Assembly: GCF_963678975.1 (NCBI RefSeq)
Contig: NC_089281.1
Span: forward strand, 24,904,765 to 24,968,764
DNA from: Dysidea avara
Taxonomy: Eukaryota > Porifera > Demospongiae > Dictyoceratida > Dysideidae
Reading direction: 5' to 3'
DNA: 64,000 nt
Part shown: positions 1 to 12,362 of the stretch, piece after piece
Position numbering within the stretch: the stretch's first letter is position 1
Layout: the number at the start of each line of letters is the position of its first letter
Program-made: the position numbers and the translations under genes
The notes under the pieces: model-generated
What the model saw: the letters and a program-made list of their open reading frames with translations, nothing else
Told to the model about the DNA's origin: nothing
Databases searched by the model: none

Positions 1-357
1 AATGTACTTCCTTTATACATACTTATTTGCTTAGCGATTAAGGATTGGGGATTGGGATTGGTTAACCAGTGCAAATTATTCAATGAAAAGTATTTTGGAT
101 GCTCTGAGCACACAGCAAGAAGGAAAGGCGAAGCTGACTTTCAAGTGTTTTTTTTTTGTTTTTTTCAATGAAAGTACACACCTTCATGACAGTACTGCAT
201 GGCAATGAAAAACTGTGGGACTGTTTCTTGAGACCTCTAAGTGTCACTACCAATTGTAGTGTTTGGTTCTAAAATGTCATTTCTTACACAAAATTAATGA
301 ACATATCATTATTAGATTGGTATTCTAATAATTTACTTTCATAATTCATTATCAGTA

Positions 358-580
358 CAGTGGAACCTCAGTTATCTGGATTCTCAGTTAACCGAACTAC
401 GGAAATGACTGCTCTATTAGAGTAGTGACTGTTCTATTAGGGTAGTTGAAAACACTGATATTTTTAATTTTTTCTTTATGCTACTTTAAGGTTATTTATA
501 CACAGTTTCAGAGATTCAGACTTTTCAGACTTATGGACCACCCCTGGTCCCAAGGGGTTCGGATAACTGAGGTTCCACTG
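358..580. mobile_element. MITE with TA target duplication (pogo/Tc1-like ends)
   Basis: Inverted ends CAGTGGAACCTCAGTTATC and GATAACTGAGGTTCCACTG are flanked by TA on both sides (356-357 and 581-582). It is 223 bp with no coding capacity, downstream of the last EXOC4 exon seen here and so probably intronic. Inside lie two head-to-tail copies of the GACTGYTCTATTAG motif that recurs across the window (407-424 and 427-445). Confidence 0.85.
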
Positions 581-672
581 TATTTATAATTAGTTGAATA
601 ATTCAATGATGTATTTCTAAATATGTCCATAATTAACTAAATACATCTTAATTACACAAATTTTTAACTTAC

Positions 673-3600
673 TAGACAATGTCCTGCTGTGTCCCTTCAC
701 TGGAGCAGGTTGTACTAGCAATGATGTAATAATGAGATCATCAAACATGGTTGCCACTCACTGTTCTTCCTCCCAGATGACGGAGATGATGTGGTGCTCA
801 AGACAGGTGGTTCTTGGACTAGTAAAATAACAATAACTAAACACCACAACCAAAACATACACAATGAAATAAAGTTGAACCTGCAGTTATCTTTAATAGA
901 AAGACCACGTCTCTAAATAAGCCAACTTTAGGTAAGAAATATATACAACAATCTGTTTACTAAGACCAAAAAGTCAAGACAGGTTCCACTGTAGGCGCAA
1001 AACAACATGATTGTATTTAATCATAATAATTGCTAGTCAATCTGCAGTTACATTATAACCAAAATTACCTTTCTTGGAGGATTCTTGTTTGGGAGTGAAC
1101 TTGATGTATAAATGTTTATGCAACTCTTCTATAATTTCACAATGTAGTTTCTATGGAAACCAATATATCTTTAATATCTTTAATATCATTATGCTGTCAA
1201 ACACAATCTAACCCACCTCCTTGTGGCCACGTAGTTCCACCCTTAACTCACGAAGTGCTTCAATCATTGCCAAGTCTTTATCCAGTTGAGCCACTGCACA
1301 TTATTAGAAGTAAATAAGAGAACTTATTTCAAAAATATTTTTAACAGGCTCTAACCTGTGTTGGTTAGTAACTCAGTGGCATGAAGGTAGTGTTTGTTGG
1401 CTTTTAGTATCTTTAGCTCTTCTGGTACTCCCTTTACTTTCTCTCTGTAACATTATAAAACTAATCTAATAATACAGTCAGCAAGGCAAGCACACTCAAA
1501 TACAGATGCCAAGTGGAAATTTTGACAGAAGAAAAGACAAACGAACAAATGAATTCATTTGTCAAATGTCAATAAGTGCCTTAAAAGTGAGTGTAGATTT
1601 ATGATTTTTGTCAACATTTAATGATTTATCAACTTTTCCTTCTGTCAAAAGTTACACCATAAAGCCAGAGTTTCAGTGTACAATACAAGTTTACAATAGT
1701 TTTATCAACTTGGCAAAAATGGTTCCCATACAACCCACACCAGTATTCCCTCTAAATACAGTGTACAGTACAAATGAAATCCAGCATGTATGCATAGAGC
1801 CTATCCTCGTATAAAATCACAATTCTTTCAACAAAACATTATGCAGTATTTGTGCAGTATTTGTGTAGTATGTGCTAAACCACTCTAATACAGCACACAG
1901 AAATATTTCACTCACACGAGCTGAAGCTCATTTAATATCTTCTTAAATCTCAAATCCTCAGCCCACAATCTTTTCAAATCATCTCTCTTGCACTGTAAAA
2001 GTGTGCGACAATCCAAAAGAGTCTTCTTTAATTGTTTAACTTTAGTCTGAGCACCTGCAGAAAAGAAACATTTGCTTATCGCAGCTTCAACCCAGGGTAG
2101 CAGCAAAAATCAGTTTTCCAAGATACCGTATGAGCAGAAATTTTGGCGTGGAATTATATTAAAATTGGTGAATTGGCGGATGCTCACAAAATCGTCAAAT
2201 TAAAATCTTGCCATTATATAGTGTTTCTAATATTTTAACCAATTGAACAGGCGAAAGATCAAGCAAGAAGCAAGGTGGTGTATCTATACCAATGTACTAC
2301 TGGAGGTCAGCCAGCGGTTAATCAAACAATTCAACGATTATCTGTATAAATATCACAGATTAAGGAGGTCCTATACTATTTCTCCGAACAAAAGGAAGAT
2401 ACACCTCAAGAAACAAGCAGCGGAGCTGGATCGTAACTAGCTACTTGGCATGGAGAATGTTCCCAGTCACTTCGATTCCTTTTGCTACACTGTCATGAAT
2501 TCTCCGTCTCACATGAAACTCTCTCCAGTATGCGGGCCAATGAAGTAAATGTACATATATCTTTGTAAATGAGAAGCCAGCTATACAATTTGCTACCACA
2601 CGGGTTCACGCGCGGGACTCCACGTTGCATTTCGTCAAATTAAACTCTCGCCAAATACAAATTATTATGCAAACGTCAAATATTCTGCTTGCCAAAATTT
2701 CTGCTTATACGGTATTGACCAGCAATATTGAAGACCTGCTATGTGTCTATCTACCAAGAGTACAGATATATTGTTGATGCTGCCTTATCAAATATTTCTA
2801 CAGATAGTTTTGACAAAACTATAGTATTAAGACTGCCCTAATTGGAACAAGCATCTTCAGGAGGGGTAAAATCAATTTCAGGGGGCCAAAAAAATCCTAA
2901 CAGAATCTTTCCATTTAATCCACTAATACTTCCTTACTGGTGATCCTAGCATCCACTTTGCTGAAGGTCTCCAGAGCACCATGCAGCTCACTGAGGTGTC
3001 CCTCAACATGGTTGTTCATCCGATCCTCTGCCACAGAGAGGTCCTCTTCAAGTTTCCGTCGCTGTTGAAATCTATCATCATCATCCGTGCTACAGCAGTC
3101 AACACAAGTATACACACAAGATACAAATGGCGCCTACCACTAACACAATATACAGTGCATTTAAAACTAATTTTATTCTGTGGCTTGAATAAACACCACA
3201 TAAAAACTCCCCTCAGATATATACCACAGATTGTGCCATATGTAGCTTACACCATCCACAGTGATTGTACATAGAGAAACCAGGCATAGTATTAGGATTA
3301 AGTATAAAGAAATAGGCTATTAATGTTGACTGTTCACACTCAAAGAGATATTATTGATATTGTTATTACAGCTTTACAGTGACCAGCACTCAAGGTCTAC
3401 AGCAAATTGTGCTGCAGTCTTTGGATTACCTGTGTAACCTAATATATTGGAGGTTTTAAGACAACTTTAAACCAGCTAATAAGGCGAAACAGAAAAAGGG
3501 CCAAAGAAAGGAAAGAAATCCCTCCAACCAATTATAAAACATTCTTAAATACATGTTATAGGCTTACTGCTATATTAAATGATAGCTTCCTCGCCAAACG

Positions 3601-6600
3601 ACACAAAAACAAAACAGCCTCATGCCACAAAGCACCATCCACTGAACAAAATGTGAAAAGGAGGCACAACGTTCCTCAGCAGCAGCGGCCCTATATTTAC
3701 ATATTGTGTACCATATAGTGGTTGCAAGTTTGTTTGAATACATGTATGGTATGGAAACTTGAGCATTACACAATACATGTATGGTATGGAAACTTGAGCA
3801 TTACACAATACAGACACTACTAGATCATAAATTTTGAGAATATTTCCATAAAAAAAAAAAAGGAGTAAAACATCATACTGGCAAAATTTGCTAATCAGGT
3901 GCTGTGAAATATGAAATAAACGCAAATGACCTTCTTAATAGAGGTATGAAGTTTTGGTCCCATACACAAGTATGGTAAAATTCAAGTTTAATGGAGGACA
4001 TATATAACTAAGTGCAGCACATAAAAGGCATGTGAATCGCTCGATCATCATACAGTTTCATGGGAGAAATACGTACCTCATACATGAACCTAGTGAATAC
4101 CTTCAACCGATCGTAGTCAGTGATAGTATAATAAGCTTTCCTAAATATGGCTGAACAATTTATAATCCTTACAATATCTTGAGTTCTGTGAGGCTTCATA
4201 ATCACAGAAGTATCATTTAACACAAGACAATTAATTTACAACAGTGATGTCACTGTAGTATTACTATCACCTTAGTTACAAGTAACAGTAGGCAACAATT
4301 TGAAGCCCAACGTCCATGAGATACCTTACTGTATGTATATACAATACCATGATTTGATGACACTTACTATACTCAACAAGACAGGCTAAGAAGCATATAA
4401 AATTCATAAAACACGTAGAGTTACACAGTAAGATATACATTAAATCTCACATTGGTAATAGACAATTTATATTATCTCCTATATGATTCTGAGCAATTAA
4501 TCAAACACTTGATTCTTAGGTAGGAAGAAAGCAAAACCTGGTTACAACAAAGCAGACGTTTTCTGTACCATAAACCTCTTGAAAAACCTGATCCTATTCA
4601 GACCCATCTATGTTTGTACATGCCACCCACCACATGTATCATCACTCTGAAACCCATGACAACACCAATCAAGAATTGATAAGTATTTTATACCATTTCC
4701 AAAACACTGATACACAATACACAAACATAATATATAGACATAAGTATGGCCCTCAAACTTTTGCATGCTTAAAATACACACATTTTACACAACTATCTTT
4801 GTTGATTCAGGACAATTACTCGGCTATGGCGGCTGAAGATGCGGTGGTACCAATTGAAGTCAAACAGTTTCTTGCGGATGGCAGTCATGTAGATGCCATA
4901 GACCAGTGGACGAGAAATCAGCTGTAACCACTCAAGGGGTAACACTAGAAACTGCAGTAGGTACAGTCTGGCCAAAGAGTTGTTTCCCAGAATGATGCGA
5001 GTAAGTGGATACATGTAAACTGTAACTATGTTTATTAATCCGTCTATACCACCGAGAAGCAAAATGGACACATGTACAGTTGGTTTGATATGTTCTCGAA
5101 GCCTCTTCCTCAAAGCAACCAGCTTGCTAGTGGTCCGTGAATCATGGCCATGCAGTTGTAAGTTCCTTCAGTATTTTGCTTGAGTCTCCAAAATCTTGTA
5201 ATATAGGTATACGTTGATAACAATGAATAGAATTGTTGACATTACTAGCATGAACAGCCTGATCAAGTACACAAATGGGAAATGTGTCACAATAGTGCAT
5301 TCTGCAAATTGCGGATATAGATGAAATCTGTCACTGATAAAAAAACTGCATAAGTGACCACCGTTAACACCCATACTGCTGTGACCACGCCACAGGCAAA
5401 CTTTGTTGTAACAATCTCTTTGTGATGGTAGGCAAGTGCTATGGCAACAAACCAATTGATGCCTAGCACGACAAACATCAACTGGCTAGCAAAATCCAGG
5501 TGCTTCGAGGATCTTCAATTAATCATCATCTCCACATTAGCCACGTAAATAGCGATTGCAATAAACAATCTCAAATTCTCAAGGGTCCATCCAGTGATGC
5601 GCTCAGGTTTAGAATAGTGGTGGTTAGAAGAGATAGGGTTGGGCCAAGAAATGTAGTATGGGGCCTTAACTTTGTATGTCAGAGGTGAATTTGTAGTGGT
5701 TGTTGAGTGGTAGTGGTGGCTATTTTATCAAAGTGGTGGTTGGTACTGACAGTGGGACCACTGTGGGCACATCCCTGCCCATCACATCGGTAGCCAGCAG
5801 AAAAACAAGAATAAAATAATATTTCGTGTGTGTAGCTCAGCTTGCTTCAGTATAACACGCATTACCAACCCAGAAGGAATAATTAACAACAGCTAACGGT
5901 GCTACGAATAGAGAACTATACAAAGAACTATAATATATAGAACTATAGAGAACTACACTATATACTATACTATACTATACTATACTATACTATAGAGACT
6001 ATACTATATAGAGAACTATTATAGCTTACTCTTCAGCTCAACAACTGTATTTGTAAGTCTACGTACACAACACACTTCCTTTTTGCAGCAAAATTCGACA
6101 ACAAGTGCTATTTCTTTCATTTCCTAACACACATAAACATTTATATAAATTCCACTATACTGTGGTATTCACTTGAGTGTAGTTGCATCAGATGTGTAGC
6201 ATGTACTGATAAATATTTGCATGTAGCGAAAATATTAAGTAGGTAAATACTGTCAGATTCTTCTTTAGGACACACACACAGATGTCGTGTTTGCATGTGT
6301 GCAAGATGGTAACACTAAGCACACATCTACCTGGTGCCTTTGTGGAGGTGTTGCCCTCTCAGGAGATAGTATTTCACATATGAAGGACAGAGACAGCTTG
6401 GCGGACTTTGTTACAATGTTAGGGGTGCATGCTCCTATTGGCATTCCAGTGGGTTCTCTTGCAGCTGTACCATGATCATGACTAGTAAATGAGGTGTACA
6501 CTGGTGGTGCGACAATCTACTACTGCTTTTGTCTGTTCCTTGTGCCAAGTTTTTGTAAGCATTACTCGCATACCCAGCTGCGGGACCTCAAGAACCAACT

Positions 6601-7882
6601 GTCCTTACCTCACATAACAGGTGAGATGCAGATGAGACTTAGGGTGTTCACACCTTCAAGTGTAAGATATTGTACAGTGTCCTACAGGGTACTGTCCACT
6701 AGCAAGCTGGTTGCTTTGCTTCGAGAACATATCAAACTGACTGTGTCCATTTTGCTTCTCGGTGGTATAGACGGACTAATAAACATAGTTACAGTTTTCA
6801 TGTATCCACTTACTCGCATCATTCTGGGGAACAACTCTTTGGCCAGACTGTAGTTATCCCTTGAGTGGTTACAGCTGATTTCTCGGCTGCTGGTCTACAG
6901 TATCTACATGACTGCCATCCGCAAGAAACTGTTTAACTTCCAATTGGTACCACCGCATCTTCATCAGGAGGTTTTCCCTAAACTGACTCAGTACTTCAGT
7001 AGTGCACAAGTGATCCAGTATTTTCACTGGATAGGTATTACATACGCATGGCAGCTGATGGCTTTTGTGTGTATGTGCGCACACTTGCATATGTGCACTA
7101 GTACAGGTGCAATTGTTCAAGCTTTTTCCACAGGCAAATATCAAAGAGTGAATTATTCACTCTTGATAATATGTATGTATATGTGTACTACATGCAGGTA
7201 TGGTGTATGTGATGATCAGAGAAATTGTACTATTCCACAAGGATGGGACCCTGTATAGCTAAGTTTATTATCACTCACACGCTCTGTTGTACCCAACACA
7301 TTGCATACAAACAAGCATGCAACAGAGCAGAGTTAACAATAGTATGCTTATTAAATTGTTAGTATATTTCTGTATGCTACGATAATTTTGTACAGGAAAT
7401 TGCACAATTGCTCAGACGTTAAAGACAGTCACGTAACCTTTACAAAGAGCAAGTACACAATACAATATATTCCTTCATATCTCCCACACACAGTCAGAGG
7501 AAGTTGGTGAATTGTACAATATGGCAACTGATATATCATGTAACTAGCTAGGAAAGGCGAGCAGCATGTTTGAGCATAGATAGTATATGGGTAGTTTTAA
7601 GAAGAGTTTGTATTAGGGCATTACATATCAATACGTAATTTCAAGGGTCTAATAATGTGATGTGCAGGTTTACAAATATGGTCAAGTGTTTACAAACAAA
7701 TATCACCACATTCCAAGGTCTCCATCATGCTATACACGTTTAAATACACAATTTAAATTGTCCTCACCAGTCTAAAAGTTTCCGAATAACAGACAGTAGC
7801 AAAGATGACTGTACAAACAAACTCCAGTGATTACAGATACACTACAAGGTACGTGGCTAACCTGGCTCTCGTAGGAAGCCAT
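673..7882 (-). CDS. EXOC4: Exocyst complex component 4 (Sec8), N-terminal part, 3' partial
   Basis: Subunit of the exocyst, which tethers secretory vesicles to the plasma membrane before SNARE fusion. Exons on the minus strand, in order: 7882-7862, 7808-7768, 3089-2938, 2054-1916, 1444-1356, 1293-1217, 1150-1069, 818-762, 714-673. All have GT-AG borders and agreeing phase, giving about 233 residues that start MASYESQ. The N-terminal helical segment matches Sec8: a SVIRKLL helix, then a coiled-coil part, then LLQCKRDDLKRLW, close to the animal LLHCKRDELRKLW signature, then a KANKHYLHATELL block and a LHKHLYIK block. The remaining, larger part of the protein lies beyond the left edge. Intron 2 (3090-7767) is unusually long and carries GPCR remnants. 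The start is chosen because the ATG opens a short exon that splices in frame to the Sec8 helix. The family assignment is firm; the first two exons and the small exons 818-762 and 714-673 rest on splice signals and phase. Confidence 0.9.
2126..2712. mobile_element. MITE-like DNA element with TA duplication in EXOC4 intron 3
   Basis: Left end CCGTATGAGCAGAAATTTTG and right end, reverse-complemented, CCGTATAAGCAGAAATTTTG form terminal inverted repeats. TA sits outside each end (2124-2125 and 2713-2714). Length is 587 bp. A 65-codon open frame inside shows no recognisable transposase motif, so the element looks non-autonomous. Confidence 0.7.
4793..5650 (-). pseudogene. Degraded rhodopsin-like GPCR copy
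   Basis: The minus strand encodes a chain of hydrophobic segments typical of a seven-helix receptor: a segment ending near 5520, FVVLGINWFVAIALAY, a FACGVVTAVWVLTVVTYAVF helix, a LIRLFMLVMSTILFIVINVY helix, SILLLGGIDGLINIV, and a last helix ending SRPLVYGIYMTAIRKKLF, the usual position of helix 7 and the start of helix 8. The frame is broken by TGA codons at 5517-5515 and 5170-5168 and by a frameshift in 5287-5330 between helices 4 and 5. No start or first helix was found. Subfamily is not recognisable. It sits inside an EXOC4 intron. Assembly error is the alternative to true decay, though three lesions make decay likelier. Confidence 0.65.
5945..5996. repeat. TATAC microsatellite
   Basis: Pentanucleotide array of TATAC units, bordered by TATAGAGAAC-like degenerate units, in EXOC4 intron 2. 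Confidence 0.7.
6690..6990 (+). pseudogene. Second, truncated GPCR copy in inverted orientation
   Basis: The plus strand repeats the C-terminal part of the GPCR at 4793-5650, from the TSKLVAL loop through SILLLGGIDGLINIV to IYMTAIRKKLF. It differs by scattered substitutions and a stop after NNSLARL near 6851, where about 18 bases are missing relative to the other copy. The upstream half of the receptor is absent. Together the two copies form inverted-repeat arms about 1.6 kb apart. Confidence 0.7.
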
Positions 7883-7941
7883 TTCTGTCGGACGTAGTCG
7901 GAGAGCATTAATTAGAATACCTGAGCGTCATTTAGGGTAAC
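7883..7941. promoter_or_regulatory. Divergent promoter between EXOC4 and the Abraxas-like gene
   Basis: Only 59 bp separate the two opposing start codons, so both promoters and both 5' leaders must overlap or start within the neighbouring reading frames. I see no TATA box. The core is GGACGTAGTCGGAGAGC followed by an AT-rich stretch. Calling it a bidirectional promoter is inferred from spacing. Confidence 0.6.
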
Positions 7942-10900
7942 ATGAGCAACAACAACGGTAACGCGCGATCAGTGAAGATTAGTGGAACGACTCTCTCGTC
8001 TTTACTGTTTCAGTTGCAAAACTGTGACGGAGACTCGGTAAGAGTGTATTAAAATAAAGTGGAATCCAGCTGCCTTGCAAAATTCTGACACCCTGCTATG
8101 CAGCCTTCTTGTGGGTTCCAGTGGGCTACAACACTAGGTGTGTAGTGTGGATGAGTCCTTAGTATATCTAGTCTGTGTCCTGTCTGACACGTGAGATAGC
8201 TGCAACCTCCTCATCTAGAGTTTTCAAGCCATCATCACTAGATGATGTGTGTATTTTGAAGATTGTACACAAACTACAGTTATATTGTCTGACGTGGCCA
8301 GACTACCTGCACACACATGCATTTGTCAGGTACTCTAAAGATTCTATAGGTTTAATGCTTAGGCCAACCTTTATTAATTCCTAGTTTCCTGTCCCCAAAA
8401 GAACATTCAACTAGTGCGGGCGGTTATTAATAATTATTATTTTTGAAAATCATCAAAACAAGCATCAGATAGCCAGCTGGCTGCCTCAGTGAAGCATCTG
8501 TAGGGTCGAACAACCTATTGACTTTGCTTGTGAAACTCCAATAAACAATCATATTTGTGTGCTGAGATATGCTAACTTCATAGGCAAATGCTGGAGGCAC
8601 ACAAATTACAAATAATTTAATTATTTATAAATGCCAATTACAATAATAATTACCAATGCAGGTGGCACAAATGGATGCAGGCAGGTGACAGAAAACAAGG
8701 TATTAACAAATTTTGGCCTTAGCTGCTATTTCCATGAAAACACACATATTTGGTCACACCAAACCAGTTGTGTACATCATATATAGTATTGTCCTGCGAT
8801 ATAAACGACATGGGAAATATAGTGCATGCATGTAGGCTTCGTGTGTGATAGTATGGGCATTCAAAGTGAAATTAGGACCTTGTTCATTGTGGCAACTGTT
8901 TTCCTGTCTCTAGCTGTGTATATATACCTGAACATTGCAAGATGCATATACATGTGTGTCTGTATTCTGATCTGTGTGGCTGTGCATATACATGTAGGAA
9001 GGATTTCTGTTGGGTGGATCATTCTCAGTTGAACACGGCACCATCAGTGACTCTCAGGAACAACAAAAGAAGGAACAAAAGCATACCACATGTGAGTTAC
9101 AGTACTACACTGTGCATATTTTGTGTAAATTTTCTGCCAGTAATTTCTGTGAACTGTTTACACAATCACAGCTATAGAACAAGGTGGTATGAGTATCAAA
9201 GCTGCTATGCTATGCATGCCTTGTTCTAAATCTTGTTGTACTGTACACACCTGACTGTACTTTGTATAATTACAAACTCTATGAGCCATGAAATGGTGAG
9301 TTCAAGTTTTTTTTTGTAAATGCAAAGGAAACTGATGTATATACATACAGTATGTTTCTCTTGATAAAAAGTAATTTTTGTCACGGACAAAGAATTGGCG
9401 TGCACTATACATAGCAACAGCCAACCAACATAACTTTACAATTGTGAGTTTCTTGGTTAGTGCATCTTAGGAGACAACATATTAGACATGTAAAACTTGT
9501 TCAATCCACGCTTGACCGGTTTGTTGCCTGACTGGCTTACGCAGATGGCTAAACCATAAAGCAGGCTTCACTGTACATTGAAACTCAGCCTGGAAGCTTG
9601 GTATGTGTGTCACTTGTATTGTAATGTCACATGATTTCATCTCACTGCACATCCTTGAATTTGTTACTTGCCAGTCCCTGGAAGTATGGTCTGGTGATCA
9701 AGGCAATTTTATTGACAAAACTTAGCAAACAAATCCTAGTGTGTAGCTGATTTGTGATGACTTTCATTGTTTTTATAGGTATTCAGTCATCTGTGAACTG
9801 TGGCAGAAAATACAGGTAGTCTAAGAATGTTGTAATCAGTATACTAGACTTGTAGGAAATTAAATGTGTGGTTTTAATGAGTTGTCTTTTAGCAAAAACT
9901 CATTTTATGTTATTGAGCTACAGTTTTCCTTCTTAACTGACGCTGCATACATGTAATTGTAGACAAAAAGGTATTTACTAGGGTGTAGTGATAGTAGCAA
10001 TACTGGCCTTACTTCATATCAAAAAGGCCAAATATCAATTAATTTTTAGAATGTTAATTAATTTGTAAACTAACTGGGTTTGTTCCATTCTTTAACACAA
10101 AGGTTATTATCACAAACAGGAACATCAGCTACTGTGCTAACGTGACATATTCACTACATCAATACAATGTTGAAAGTGTTTATCGTGTGAAGGGTGTAAC
10201 CACATTACAAATTGAAGCATTCAGCCATTTATCAAGTGTACAAATGTGAATAGTGACTTTGTATTACTGTAATATGTGTGGTTGGCTAGTTGTACATAAA
10301 TTACTAGATCATATAGTAACTTTTTTCTCAACTTCACTTGCTAGTAGTTGTGACTTTGAAATGTATGTTTCATGGGAGTGTAAACTTGCTCTTTCTCATC
10401 AGTGATTGTTTCTTTAGGTCATAACTTGTTGTCTGAAAGGTCATGTGACCAGTATTGCCCCTATGGTCTTGACACTATAGCCAACTTTGTACTACCAGTG
10501 CTATTTGTATGTGACAAATCTACATAATGTAGCAGCCCTGGCGTTTTTCTCTTCTTTTTTGTTTTTGTCATCATTACTTTATATTATTATCCAGTTTTTA
10601 TGACTGTTATGGCTCACTGGCTGTTGAAGACATTCGGAAAATACTTAAAAGTGACTTGCAGGTAGTGATAACTTGTGGTGGTTGCAGCTAACATATTTCC
10701 TTCTTGTTTCCTAGTATGTGATTGGATGGTTTAGTTATCGTCGTGGAAGCAGCAGACATTTCATGTCACTTCGCGAACGAGCCATCCATCGCAGCTTGAT
10801 GCAGCTGTTTTCACACATCAACAATGAAGGTGCAGCTTATACTCCAGTATAATTTTACCCTTTACACTTATATACTGTAGATTTCTTGTTTTTATTATTA

Positions 10901-11935
10901 ACCGACGAAGCAAATCACAACACTGCTATTTCATCAATTGAATATTCCTTCCATCAATTTTGTGATGATAAATTTCAAAGCCTTCATGTTGAAGTAGTCA
11001 ATTTGCTCTCCACAGCCCAGTCAACATATCACCTCGTTCCTTCTGCTCTGGTGTTGCCTAGCAACACAAATGTCTTTACCAGTGTTGTTAACGATAACAG
11101 GTAGACATTTTGTTGTTATTTACATCATTGTTTCTATGGTGATGTATTATTAGGGATCAACTAATCAGTAAGGTAGACGGTATACCACAAGAGGCAAAGA
11201 ACATGAGATCTTTATTCAGAGCAGTATTGAGTAGGATGCAGGTTTGTGTTGAACTGTATGATGACATGTTATCAAGGAATCCTATCGCCAAGCATTAAAG
11301 TAGGTCAGATTGGTTAAATTTTCATTCCATTTAACTAAACTGTGTGTGTGTTTTTTACCTATCCCATATCAGAGTACATTTCACCAAAAATGATGTGTAT
11401 TTGAGGCTGTTTCTTTTTTCATTTTTTCTCAATGGTTTTTCAGTATCCTACTTTCGGCTTCTTAAATATTTGACAAAACAGATTTTCTTCCTTATTTTTC
11501 TAGTCAGTGGACATTAGAATGTCTGGCAAAATATATATATATATATATATGTGAAGTGATTACTCATTACCAGCTTTCTATCAGTTTTTGCACTGGTCTA
11601 TTTACTCTGTTTCTTTGAAGTCATTAGAAGAATGTGTTGCTGAAGGCAATCAGACTGTAGAGCAGCTAGCTGAAGAGGTGGCTGTGTTGAAGGAAGAGAA
11701 GCGGCAACGTAAGCCTGGTACCAGCAGTATTACCACCAGCAGCAGCATTACCACCACCACCACCACCACCAGCAGCAGCAGTAAGACACATGAAACTAAA
11801 ACTGACCTAGATTCCTTCATCAATGAAAATCTAATTGAACTGCAAAGCAACACAAACACTAGTCCTCCTCCAACCACCAGCAACTTATCAGATGATAATG
11901 ATGATGAAACTTACGCCTCTCAAGAAATTGCATAA
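7942..11935 (+). CDS. Abraxas/ABRO1-like (FAM175) inactive MPN scaffold protein
   Basis: Scaffold of the BRCC36 K63-deubiquitinase assemblies (BRISC or BRCA1-A). Exons: 7942-8037, 8998-9091, 9779-9815, 10595-10661, 10715-10829, 10881-11100, 11154-11241, 11621-11935. All are GT-AG and in phase, giving 343 residues. The MPN fold covers about residues 10-160, with EGFLLGG, ISDSQ, YSFYD, VIGWFSYRR and DFLFLLLTDE blocks as in ABRAXAS1/2. The JAMM zinc-binding residues are absent, as is normal for this family. A short coiled coil (residues about 240-275) follows, the BRCC36 pairing region in relatives. A Ser/Thr run (11727-11790) is coded by a trinucleotide repeat. The C-terminus ends in an acidic stretch and lacks the SPxF motif by which ABRAXAS1 binds BRCA1, so an ABRO1/BRISC-type role is more likely. 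It is divergent from EXOC4. Confidence 0.88.
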
Positions 11936-12362
11936 TCGATATCATTTTTGTAGTTATTTATGAAACTATTGTTTTAAATAAATGCTCCCGGGTGGTTGCC
12001 AGTACATACCTAAATTGTGCTGTAACTATAATTATAAGATGCTCAGTATCCAGTAGTTACAGACATGTAGCAATTTGTGTTCAAGCCTTTATACGGTTTC
12101 AGAAGTCTTATTACAGTGTAGTTTTCTCACCTTTGTTTGTGGCGTAGCCTATTTAATTGATCATGACGTCATTGTTACCTCGCAATACAATGTTATCCAC
12201 ACGCGGTTGCTTTCAAGTGTTTGTTTAACAAATAGCGGTCAGTTGTGGTTTTGTCCACTTCTCAAGCAAACGTCCACACAGCGTGGAGCGTGTGTTGATA
12301 CGTATTCTAATAATTTACGTGAGAGATAGAGAGAGTTGTGTTAGCATCGTCTAACCCACAAT
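11936..12362. other. Intergenic spacer between Abraxas-like and RAP1GAP-BTB genes
   Basis: 427 bp between tandem genes. It holds the upstream poly(A) signal and presumably the promoter of the RAP1GAP-BTB gene, including a CATGACGTCATTG palindrome near 12163, which resembles a CRE/ATF site. No repeat or gene was seen. Confidence 0.5.
11977..11982 (+). terminator. Polyadenylation signal of the Abraxas-like gene
   Basis: A canonical AATAAA lies 42 nt after the stop codon. Confidence 0.6.

Larger units (their letters stand above)
3090..7767. other. EXOC4 intron 2 (4.7 kb)
   Basis: The intron joins the SVIRKLL exon to the next Sec8 exon. It contains two decayed GPCR copies in opposite orientation (4793-5650 and 6690-6990), a TATAC microsatellite near 5950-5995, and an imperfect direct duplication around 3720-3810 (a 44-base unit containing ACATGTATGGTATGGAAACT). 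I found no other coding exon here. Confidence 0.7.

Noticed and set aside
4610..4927. 105-codon plus-strand frame
   Set aside because: Its second half is antisense to the GPCR remnant; no independent support.
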